Shown: positions 1 through 5,503 of the stretch, piece after piece
How the letters are laid out: each line of letters starts with the position of its first letter
How positions within the stretch are numbered: the first letter of the stretch is position 1
Assembly (NCBI GenBank): GCA_005884155.1
Contig: VAXD01000148.1
Coordinates: forward strand, 1-5,503
Reading direction: 5' to 3'
Source of the DNA: Actinomycetota bacterium
GTDB taxonomy: Bacteria > Actinomycetota > Thermoleophilia > Gaiellales > Gaiellaceae
DNA length: 5,503 bases
Translations under genes and position numbers: made by a program
Notes under the pieces: generated by a model
What the model was told of the DNA's origin: nothing
What the model saw: the letters and a program-made list of their open reading frames with translations, nothing else
Databases searched by the model: none

Positions 1-1
1 C

Positions 2-199
2 GCCGCGGGCGGGCCGTGCGTACTCGAAGTCAAGACCGACCCGGAGGTGCCGCCGCTGCCGCCGCACATCACGAGGATGCAGGCCGAGAAGATGGCGAAG
101 GCGATGGTCAAGGGGGATCCGGAGCGTGTCGGCGTGATGGAGAAGTCGCTGCGCGGCAAGCTCGCGGAGTTCAAGGAGTCGCTGCCGGGGCGGAAGTAG
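2..199 (+). CDS. ThDP-dependent enzyme (acetolactate synthase / pyruvate oxidase type), C-terminal end only
   Basis: Only the last 65 codons are in the window, ending in TAG at 197-199; the start lies to the left. The readable tail begins AAGGPCVLEVKTDPEVPPLP and continues PHIT. The pattern GPxVLEVxTDPxVPPLPPHIT is characteristic of the end of the pyrophosphate-binding domain in large thiamine-diphosphate enzymes annotated as acetolactate-synthase-like, pyruvate oxidase (PoxB-like) or 'thiamine pyrophosphate-requiring' proteins. These decarboxylate a 2-oxoacid, usually pyruvate. After that motif come about 45 mostly charged, helix-forming residues (lysine- and glutamate-rich), as in family members whose tail carries a 'KGDP' segment. 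The catalytic parts, including the ThDP motif GDG...N, are outside the window, so the exact reaction is unknown. The stop shares one base with the GTG start of the next gene, so the two are probably co-translated. Confidence 0.75.
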   Translation, partial: AAGGPCVLEVKTDPEVPPLPPHITRMQAEKMAKAMVKGDPERVGVMEKSLRGKLAEFKESLPGRK

Positions 200-1302
200 T
201 GGCCGTCGCGTCGCGCACCGGCGTCTCGGTTGAGCGGCTCGACGTCTCCGCGTACGAGGTTCCCACCGACGAGCCCGAGTCGGACGGGACCTTCGAGTGG
301 GACTCGACCACGATCGTCGTCGTCGAGGCGCATGCCGGCGCGAAAGCAGGTCTCGGCTACACGTACGCGCCCGCCGCGGCGGGGAAGCTCGTCGAGGAGA
401 AGCTCGCCTCCGAGGTCGAAGGCGCCGATGCGCTCGCGCCGGCCGAGACGTGGGAGAAGCTCGGGCGCGCGCTGCGCAACGCGGGCCGCCCGGGGATCGG
501 CGCGATGGCGCTCGCTGCGGTCGACTGCGCGCTCTGGGACCTGAAGGCGCGCCTGCTCGAGCTGCCGCTGGTCGACGTGCTGCCGAGGGCGCACGACGCC
601 GTCCCGCTCTACGGGAGCGGCGGCTTCTGCTCGTACTCGCTCGGGCGTCTCCGCGAGCAGCTCGCCGGCTGGGCGGAGGAGGGCCTCCCGAGCGTGAAGA
701 TGAAGATCTCGCGCGAGCCCGAGCGCGACCCCGAGCGTCTCGACGCCGCCCGCGAGGCGATCGGTGACGACGTCGAGCTGTTCGTCGACTCGAACGGCGC
801 ACTCGAGCGGAAGCAGGCGCTCGACTGGGCGCACCGGCTGCGTCGCGAGTGGGGTGTCACCTGGTTCGAGGAGCCGGTCAGCTCGGCCGACTTCGAGGGC
901 CTGCGGCTGGTGTGCGAGCAGGGCCCGGGCGGGCTCGACGTCGCGGCCGGCGAGTACGCCTACGTCCTCGCAGACTTTCGGAACCTGATCGGCTGCGTCG
1001 ACTGCCTGCAGGCCGACGTCACGCGCTGCGGCGGGATCACCGGCCTGCTCCAAGCCGGGGGGCTCGCCGCCGGCCACGGGCTCGAGGTCTCCGGCCACTG
1101 CGCGCCGCAGCTATCGGCGCACGCGCTCTGTGCCGTGCCGAACCTGCGCCACCTCGAGTACTTCCACGACCACGTGCGGATCGAGTCGCTGCTCTTCGAC
1201 GGCGTGCTCGAGCCCGAGGACGGCGAGCTCAGGCCCGACCGCTCGCGCCCGGGCCACGGCCTCGAGCTGCGCCGAGCCGACGCTGAGCGTTACGCGGTAT
1301 GA
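199..1302 (+). CDS. Enolase-superfamily protein, mandelate racemase subgroup (probable acid-sugar dehydratase or racemase)
   Basis: A 367-residue protein, the usual length for the family. Residues 1 to about 125 form the N-terminal capping domain and about 130-345 the (beta/alpha)7-beta barrel. The full mandelate-racemase set of active-site residues can be placed: the KMK pair K167/K169 (base), metal ligands D197 (FVDSN), E224 (FEEP) and E252 (AAGE), the D273/H300 dyad (QADV, SGHCAP), and E320 (HLEYF) as the equivalent of the electrophilic Glu. The spacing mirrors mandelate racemase (K164/K166, D195, E221, E247, D270, H297, E317) almost residue for residue. The PGHGLEL tail is also typical. 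Known members take the alpha proton from a carboxylate bound through Mg2+, then racemise it or lose water to give a 2-keto-3-deoxy acid; the substrate here is unknown. GTG at 199 was chosen because upstream sequence in this frame is the out-of-frame shadow of the previous gene. The start overlaps that gene's TAG by one base, with GGGG at 187-190 as a modest ribosome site. Confidence 0.9.
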   Translation: MAVASRTGVSVERLDVSAYEVPTDEPESDGTFEWDSTTIVVVEAHAGAKAGLGYTYAPAAAGKLVEEKLASEVEGADALAPAETWEKLGRALRNAGRPGIGAMALAAVDCALWDLKARLLELPLVDVLPRAHDAVPLYGSGGFCSYSLGRLREQLAGWAEEGLPSVKMKISREPERDPERLDAAREAIGDDVELFVDSNGALERKQALDWAHRLRREWGVTWFEEPVSSADFEGLRLVCEQGPGGLDVAAGEYAYVLADFRNLIGCVDCLQADVTRCGGITGLLQAGGLAAGHGLEVSGHCAPQLSAHALCAVPNLRHLEYFHDHVRIESLLFDGVLEPEDGELRPDRSRPGHGLELRRADAERYAV

Positions 1303-1370
1303 GCGTAGGCTCGACGGAGCTCATAAGGGAGCGGAGGCGCTGGCTTTGCCAGCGCCGGGAGCGGGCATGA
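1299..1370 (+). CDS. Possible 23-codon coupling/leader ORF between the enolase and FAD genes
   Basis: ATG at 1299-1301 overlaps the TGA of the upstream gene (ATGA, 1299-1302). The frame runs 23 codons to a TGA at 1368-1370 that overlaps the ATG of the downstream gene (ATGA, 1367-1370). The peptide begins MSVGSTELIRERRRW and is strongly basic. It contains ATA, two AGG and CTT codons, which are rare in such a G+C-rich genome, so it does not look selected as a protein. There is no clear Shine-Dalgarno before 1299, so translation would rely on ribosomes terminating at 1302 and restarting. It spans the whole hairpin at 1336-1356. The likely role, if any, is to carry ribosomes through the hairpin to the next start; chance is a real alternative. 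Confidence 0.35.
   Translation: MSVGSTELIRERRRWLCQRRERA
1327..1365 (+). repeat. Perfect hairpin (9-bp stem, TTT loop) flanked by 8-base direct repeats
   Basis: The arms GGCGCTGGC (1336-1344) and GCCAGCGCC (1348-1356) are exact reverse complements around a three-base loop, TTT (1345-1347). With seven G-C pairs and two T-A or G-C closing steps per arm, the stem should be very stable in RNA. The identical octamer GGGAGCGG stands on both sides, at 1327-1334 and 1357-1364, in direct orientation. The right-hand copy contains the probable ribosome-binding site of the next gene. There is no run of T after the stem, so it does not resemble an intrinsic terminator. It could hold back the downstream ribosome site, stabilise or process the mRNA between the two long genes, or be a small dispersed palindromic element. 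Confidence 0.8.
1357..1361 (+). promoter_or_regulatory. Ribosome-binding site of the FAD/Fe-S dehydrogenase gene
   Basis: GGGAG lies five bases before the ATG at 1367 and directly abuts the 3' arm of the hairpin (ends 1356). It supports the 1367 start over the in-frame ATG at 1403. A second similar site, AAGGGAG at 1325-1331, sits upstream of the hairpin but has no ATG or GTG at a suitable distance. Confidence 0.6.
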
Positions 1371-4300
1371 AAGTCCCGGCGAAGACGGCTCCCGAGGTCC
1401 GCATGCGGCCCGTCGCCGAGGACGAGGTCGACGTCAGCAGCCTCGAGCGCGCGCTGCGCGAGAGCATCGAGGGCGAGGTGCGCTTCTCGCCCGGCGACCG
1501 CGGCCTCTACTCTGCGACCGGCGCGAACTACCGCCAGCTCCCGATCGGCGTCGTCATCCCGAAGTCGGTCGACGACGTGATCGCGACGGTCGCCGCCTGC
1601 CGCGAGTACGGCGCGCCGCTTCTCTCACGCGGCGGCGGCACGGGCCTCGCCGGCCAGACGACCAACACAGCCGTCGTGATCGACTTCTCCAAGTACCTCA
1701 ACCGGATCGTCGAGATCGACGCCGAACGCAAGCTCGCCCGCGTCGAGCCCGGGCTGATCCTCGACCATCTGCGCAAGACCGCGGAGCGCGAGCACCAGCT
1801 CACTTTCGGGCCGGACCCCTCGACGCACGAGTACTGCACCTTCGGCGGGATGATCGCGAGCAACTCGTGCGGCGTCCGCTCGGTGATGGCGCAGTTCTAC
1901 GGGCCCGGCCCGCGCACCTCGGACCTGCTCTACGACGGCCGCTGCCTGACCGCCCGCGAGGGAACCTCCGGCGACCCCGAGATCGATCGTCGGCTCGAGG
2001 CCCTTCGCGACCGCTACGCCGACCTGATCCGCGCGCGCTACCCGGACATCCCGCGGCGCGTCTCGGGCTACAACCTCGACGACCTCCTGCCCGAGAAGGG
2101 CTTCCACGTCGCGCGGGTCTTGGCCGGCACCGAGAGCACCTGCGTCACGTATCTCGGGGCCACCGTCCACCTGCTGCACAGCCCGCCCGCGCGCTCGCTC
2201 GTCGTGATCGGCTACGAGAGCGCCGCCGCCGCCGCCGGCCACGTCCCTGACGTGCTCGAGCACAAGCCGCTCGGCCTCGAGGGCGTCGACGAGACCCTGA
2301 TCGTCGACATGACGATGCTCGGCAAGCACAAGAAGGACCTCTCGAAGCTGCCCGATGGGCGCGGCTGGCTGCTTGTCGAGCTCGGCGGCGAGACGAAGGA
2401 GGAGGCCGACGACAAGGCACGCGCCCTGATGGCCGACCTCGAGAAGAGCAAGCAGCCGCCGAAGGGGATGAAGCTCTACGACGATCCGCCGTCCGAAAGG
2501 CACGTCTGGGAGGTGCGCGAGGCGGGCCTCGGCGCTACGGCGTTCATCCCTGGCAAGCCCGACACGTACGAGGGCTGGGAGGATTCGGCCGTCCCGCCTG
2601 AGCGGCTCGGCGACTACCTGCGCGAGCTCGGCAAGCTGACCGACCGGTACGGCTACGAGAGCGCGGTCTACGGCCATTACGGCCAGGGCTGCATCCACGC
2701 GCGCTGGAACTTCGACCTGAGGACGAAGGAAGGAATCGAGACGTACCGCCGTTTCGTCGACGAGGCGGCCGACCTCGTGCTCAGCATGGGCGGCTCGATC
2801 TCGGGCGAGCACGGCGACGGCCAGTCGCGCGCGGAGCTGCTGCCGAAGATGTTCGGCGAAGAGCTGATCGAGGCGTTCCGCGAGTTCAAGTCGATCTGGG
2901 ACCCCGACTGGAAGATGAACCCCGGCAAGGTCGTCGACCCCTACCGGATCACGGACAACCTCCGGCTCGGGACCGACTACTCACCGCCGCGGGTCAAGAC
3001 GCACTTCTCCTACAAGCACGACAACGGCTCGTTCGCGCACGCGACCACGCGCTGCGTCGGGATCGGCAAGTGCCGCCACACCGAAGGCGGAGTCATGTGT
3101 CCGAGCTTCATGGTCACGCGGGAGGAGAAGCACTCGACGCGCGGTCGCGCCCACCTGCTCTGGGAGATGCTGAACGGCGAGGAGATCGAGCTCTGGCGCG
3201 ACCAGGAGGTCTTCGACGCTCTCGACCTCTGCCTCTCCTGCAAGGGCTGCACCAACGACTGCCCGGTCAACGTCGACATGCCGACCCTGAAGTCCGAATT
3301 CCTCTCGCACTACTACGAGGGACGGCTGCGCCCGCGCACGGCCTACGCCTTCGGGCTGATCGACCAGGCGGCGCGCGTCGCCTCGAAGATGCCGCGCCTC
3401 GTCAACTTCGTCACGCAGACGAAGCCGTTCGACGCGCTCGCCAAGGCCGCGATGGGCGTCTCGCAGAAGCGGCACATCCCGCCGTTCGCGACGACCACGC
3501 TGAAGGAGTGGTTCGCGCAGCGGCCGCACCGCGACGGCGCGGGCGGTCGGCGGGTGATCCTCTGGGCGGACACATTCACGAACTACTTCCACCAGCCCGT
3601 CGGGACGGCCGTCGTCGAGGCGCTCGAGGACGCGGGCTGTACCGTCGTCATCCCGCAGCTCCACCTCTGCTGCGGCCGGCCGCTCTACGACTACGGGATG
3701 CTCGGCCTGGCTCGCCGCTACGCCCAGAAGGTCGTCGACGAGCTCCGCGACGAGATCCGCGCGGGCACCCCGGTCGTTGGCATCGAGCCCAGTTGCGTCG
3801 CGGTCTTCAAAGACGAGCTGAAGAAGCTGCTGACCCTCGACGAAGACGCTGAGCGACTCTCGGAGCAGACCTTCCACTTCAGCGAGTTCCTCGAGAAGAT
3901 CGAGTACGAGCCGCCGCAGCTGGCTGGGAAAGCCCTCCTGCACGGCCACTGCCACCACAAGGCGACCGGCGGGACGTCGCACGAGAAGAAGCTGCTCGAG
4001 CAGATGGGCCTCGACGTCGAGGAGCTCGACAGCGGCTGCTGCGGGATGGCCGGGGGCTGGGGCTACGAGCCCGACCACTACGACGTCTCGATGGCCTGCG
4101 GCGAGCGCATGCTCCTGCCCAAGGTGCGCGAGGCCGCGCCGGAGACGGTCGTCGTCTCGGACGGCTTCTCATGCCGCTCGCAGATCGAGCAGGGCGACAC
4201 GGGCCGCGGCGCGCTGCATCTCGCCCAGGTGATCAAGCTCGCACGCGACCACGGCGGGATCCCGGGGCCGATGCCCGAGCGCGAGTACCAGCCGGCCGCG

Positions 4301-4393
4301 AACGGCTCGAAGCTCGCAGGAAAGGCCGTGCTGCTCGGAGCCGTCGCGCTCGCCGCCGGGGTCGCCGCGGCCGCGATCAGGGGCGCCCGGTGA
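1367..4393 (+). CDS. FAD- and (4Fe-4S)-dependent 2-hydroxyacid dehydrogenase (YdiJ / D-2-hydroxyglutarate or D-lactate dehydrogenase type)
   Basis: A 1008-residue fusion, close to E. coli YdiJ in length and layout. Residues about 55-260 are the FAD-binding PCMH domain, with the pyrophosphate loop RGGGTGLAGQ (88-97) and FGGMIASNSCG (159-169). Residues about 260-530 are the FAD-oxidase C domain: GHYGQGCIH (436-444) and SGEHGDG (479-485) supply H437, H444 and E481, matching in spacing the metal-binding His-His-Glu set described for human D-2-hydroxyglutarate dehydrogenase. A ferredoxin-like region follows with C563, C569, C578-Pro and CLSCKGCTNDCP (C622, C625, C628, C632). The C-terminal part is a heterodisulfide-reductase-like CCG region: CCG 768-770, EPSC to C810, HGHCHH with C862, CCG 891-893 and C936. 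Known relatives oxidise D-2-hydroxyacids to 2-oxoacids and pass electrons through flavin and Fe-S to an acceptor such as quinone. Residues 987-1004 form an Ala/Val/Leu segment bounded by K982/K986 and R1005/R1008, a possible membrane anchor. ATG 1367 is chosen for its GGGAG site and ATGA junction; ATG 1403 is possible. D-lactate versus D-2-hydroxyglutarate cannot be settled from motifs. Confidence 0.92.
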   Translation: MKVPAKTAPEVRMRPVAEDEVDVSSLERALRESIEGEVRFSPGDRGLYSATGANYRQLPIGVVIPKSVDDVIATVAACREYGAPLLSRGGGTGLAGQTTNTAVVIDFSKYLNRIVEIDAERKLARVEPGLILDHLRKTAEREHQLTFGPDPSTHEYCTFGGMIASNSCGVRSVMAQFYGPGPRTSDLLYDGRCLTAREGTSGDPEIDRRLEALRDRYADLIRARYPDIPRRVSGYNLDDLLPEKGFHVARVLAGTESTCVTYLGATVHLLHSPPARSLVVIGYESAAAAAGHVPDVLEHKPLGLEGVDETLIVDMTMLGKHKKDLSKLPDGRGWLLVELGGETKEEADDKARALMADLEKSKQPPKGMKLYDDPPSERHVWEVREAGLGATAFIPGKPDTYEGWEDSAVPPERLGDYLRELGKLTDRYGYESAVYGHYGQGCIHARWNFDLRTKEGIETYRRFVDEAADLVLSMGGSISGEHGDGQSRAELLPKMFGEELIEAFREFKSIWDPDWKMNPGKVVDPYRITDNLRLGTDYSPPRVKTHFSYKHDNGSFAHATTRCVGIGKCRHTEGGVMCPSFMVTREEKHSTRGRAHLLWEMLNGEEIELWRDQEVFDALDLCLSCKGCTNDCPVNVDMPTLKSEFLSHYYEGRLRPRTAYAFGLIDQAARVASKMPRLVNFVTQTKPFDALAKAAMGVSQKRHIPPFATTTLKEWFAQRPHRDGAGGRRVILWADTFTNYFHQPVGTAVVEALEDAGCTVVIPQLHLCCGRPLYDYGMLGLARRYAQKVVDELRDEIRAGTPVVGIEPSCVAVFKDELKKLLTLDEDAERLSEQTFHFSEFLEKIEYEPPQLAGKALLHGHCHHKATGGTSHEKKLLEQMGLDVEELDSGCCGMAGGWGYEPDHYDVSMACGERMLLPKVREAAPETVVVSDGFSCRSQIEQGDTGRGALHLAQVIKLARDHGGIPGPMPEREYQPAANGSKLAGKAVLLGAVALAAGVAAAAIRGAR

Positions 4394-5441
4394 GCCTGGT
4401 CGAACAAGTCCGCAGCGTCCTCTGGGCGCGCCACCGCCGGCCGGACGAGGTCGCGTACATGCTCGCGATCGGGCACGAGCGCTTCTCGCCCGAAGATGCG
4501 CTCCGCCAGGCGATCGAGGCCGAGGAGGCAGGCTTCGACGGCGTCTGCGGCAGCGATCACCTCGCGCCGTGGTGGGCGCCTGGCGAGCCGGCTCCTGCCG
4601 CGTGCGGCAACGTCTCTGGCTCGGCGCAGTCGGACAGGCGACGAAGCAGATCCCGCTCGGCACCGCCGTGACGGCGCTCGTGCACCGCTACAACCCGGTC
4701 GTCGTCGCCCAACAGATCGCGACCCTCGAGGCGCTCTTCCCCGGTCGCGCCTTCCTCGGCGTCGGCTCGGGCGAGGCGATGAACGAGGTCCCGGCCGGGA
4801 TGGACTACCCGGACACAGGCGAGCAGCTGAAGCGCACCGAGGAGGCGCTCACCATCGTCACGCGCCTGCTCGACGGCGAGACGGTCGACTTCGACGGCGA
4901 GTTCTTCCGCGCGAAGCGCGCCCGCCTCTACACGCTGCCCACCCGCCGGCCGCCGGTGTACATGTCCGCGTTCTACGAAGGCTCGGCGGAGGTCGCGGGC
5001 CGCCTCGCGGACGGCGTCTGGACGCTCGGCGACCCGAAGGAGGCGCCGAAGGTGATCGCCGCGTACCGGCGCGGCTGCGAGCAGGCGGAACGCGAGCCCG
5101 GCGAGGTCATCCTCCAGACGTCCTTCTCCTGGGCCGAGGACGACGAGACCGCCCTCGAGCACCTGCGCGAGTGGAAGGGGACGCTCGTCGACGAGAACTA
5201 CACCGACCCGGTCGTCGACCCGGCCGCGATCTACCGCAAGGCCGAAAAGGAGATCTCGGACGACGACCTCGAGTCGCAGGTGATCGTCTCGTCCGACCCG
5301 TCGAAGCACGTCAAGCGGCTCGAGACCCTGCAGGCGCTCGGCGCGACCGTGCTGGTCGCGATGAACCAGTCAGGCGCCGACCCGCACGCCGCGATCCGCG
5401 TCTACGGCGAGCAGGTGCTACCAGAGCTGCGCAGCGCCTGA
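4390..5441 (+). pseudogene. F420-dependent LLM-class oxidoreductase (glucose-6-phosphate dehydrogenase family), frameshifted
   Basis: The gene starts at GTG 4390, overlapping the previous stop as GTGA, with AGGGG at 4379-4383 as ribosome site. Residues 1-75 read in one frame and contain YMLAIGHERFSPEDALRQAI, AEEAGFD and SDHLAPWW, the N-terminal signature of F420-dependent luciferase-like enzymes; the SDH histidine is H57. After CGNV (to 4614) homology jumps to another frame, resuming WLGAVGQATKQIPLGTAV at 4617 and running to TGA 5439-5441. That part holds the GSGEAMNE signature (4767-4787), which carries a catalytic Glu in F420-dependent glucose-6-phosphate dehydrogenase, and FDGEFFRAKRARLYTLP. 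Joined, the two parts give about 349 residues, near full length for the family. Without correction the first frame runs into Ser/Arg-rich nonsense and stops at 4671. Intact relatives oxidise sugar phosphates, alcohols or similar substrates with F420. About 20 residues precede the family's usual start. The break is either a real mutation or a sequencing/assembly error; all other parts look well preserved. Confidence 0.85.
4612..4619 (+). other. Frameshift point in the F420 oxidoreductase gene
   Basis: GTC (4612-4614, Val of CGNV) is followed by two bases, TC, and then TGG (4617-4619, Trp of WLGA) in the other frame. Family members typically have a Trp-x-Trp-Leu-Gly stretch here, so an intact gene would probably have six bases where two remain (a four-base loss); a one-base loss with one residue fewer is also possible. 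No slippery heptamer of the X XXY YYZ type is present. Confidence 0.8.
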
Positions 5442-5501
5442 CGGTGCCTCGCTGACTCGCAGCACCACGTTGCCGGTCTTCTGGCCGCTCTCCACGTAAC
5501 G
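5418..5501 (-). CDS. Zinc-binding alcohol dehydrogenase / NADPH:quinone reductase-like protein, C-terminal end only
   Basis: On the minus strand, 27 codons enter from the right edge and end at TAG (complement of 5418-5420). They read RYVESGQKTGNVVLRV and then SEAPSGAAQLW. The pattern ESGxxxGNVVLRV is typical of the last strand of medium-chain dehydrogenase/reductase (MDR) proteins such as NADPH:quinone oxidoreductases and zinc-type alcohol dehydrogenases, where this end packs back on the catalytic domain. The cofactor-binding and metal-binding parts lie outside the window, so the subfamily is unknown. The gene converges on the F420 oxidoreductase gene and their coding ends overlap by 24 bases (5418-5441), leaving no room for a terminator between them. 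Confidence 0.6.
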   Translation of the reverse strand, partial: RYVESGQKTGNVVLRVSEAPSGAAQLW

Positions 5502-5503
5502 CG

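Noticed and set aside
16..198. Upstream extension of the enolase-family protein to the ATG at 16
   Set aside because: These 61 codons are an out-of-frame reading of the ThDP enzyme's tail, giving Ala/Gly/Arg-rich nonsense. GTG 199 fits family length and residue spacing.
1336..1356. The hairpin as an intrinsic terminator
   Set aside because: No T-run follows the stem; the next bases are GGGAGCGGG leading straight to a start codon.
1130..1366. Upstream extension of the FAD protein to the ATG at 1130
   Set aside because: The added 79 codons overlap the conserved end of the enolase-family gene and are Ser/Thr/Arg-rich with no homology; ATG 1367 has a ribosome site.
2219..2238. GCC-repeat tract as a microsatellite
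   Set aside because: It encodes a short alanine run within the FAD protein and is ordinary for such G+C-rich coding sequence.
1625..2812. Long minus-strand open frame (395 codons) opposite the FAD gene
   Set aside because: It lies entirely opposite a well-supported coding region, shows no recognisable motif, and is the expected result of G/C-rich third positions leaving antisense frames free of stops.
2981..4078. Long minus-strand open frame (365 codons) opposite the Fe-S and CCG regions
   Set aside because: Same reason: Val/Leu/Arg/Glu-rich antisense shadow with no family signature, over conserved cysteine motifs on the plus strand.
4609..4620. Programmed -1 ribosomal frameshifting in the F420 gene
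   Set aside because: No slippery heptamer is present, no strong stem-loop was noticed just after it, and family homology suggests missing bases, so an indel or sequence error is more likely.
4557..5309. Minus-strand open frame (250 codons) opposite the F420 gene
   Set aside because: Arg- and Val-rich antisense shadow without recognisable motifs; the plus strand has clear F420-oxidoreductase homology.

Overview
The window looks like a piece of a high-GC actinobacterial chromosome. Base composition is about 70% G+C by eye. Codons end mostly in G or C, GTG starts are used, genes are packed with overlapping stop and start codons, and there is a coenzyme-F420-type oxidoreductase. A Thermoleophilia-like lineage (Gaiellales or Solirubrobacterales) would fit, but that is inference; no rRNA or marker gene is present.

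Layout. Four genes run left to right as one tightly coupled unit. (1) Positions 2-199 are the C-terminal tail of a thiamine-diphosphate enzyme of the acetolactate synthase / pyruvate oxidase type. (2) Positions 199-1302 are a complete enolase-superfamily protein of the mandelate-racemase subgroup, with every catalytic and metal-binding residue in place. (3) Positions 1367-4393 are a large (1008-residue) FAD plus iron-sulfur 2-hydroxyacid dehydrogenase of the YdiJ / D-2-hydroxyglutarate or D-lactate dehydrogenase type, ending in an unusual hydrophobic tail. (4) Positions 4390-5441 are an F420-dependent luciferase-like oxidoreductase of the glucose-6-phosphate dehydrogenase family, interrupted by a frameshift near 4612-4619. 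On the right edge, the last 27 codons of a zinc-binding-dehydrogenase / quinone-reductase-like gene come in on the minus strand and overlap the F420 gene tail to tail.

Junctions. Genes 1 and 2 share one base (TAGTG). Genes 3 and 4 overlap as GTGA. Genes 2 and 3 are separated by 64 bases holding a perfect 9-bp hairpin flanked by 8-base direct repeats. Those 64 bases are also spanned by a 23-codon reading frame joined to both neighbours by ATGA overlaps. This is the least ordinary part of the window and may be a translational relay.

How the genes may work together (inference): a mandelate-racemase-type acid-sugar dehydratase or racemase, a flavin/Fe-S 2-hydroxyacid dehydrogenase, a ThDP enzyme acting on 2-oxoacids and an F420 sugar or alcohol dehydrogenase would together make a plausible route for breaking down a sugar acid or hydroxyacid. 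The substrate cannot be read from the sequence. No RNA genes, CRISPR arrays, insertion sequences or intrinsic terminators were seen, and no stretch over 300 bases lacks a gene.
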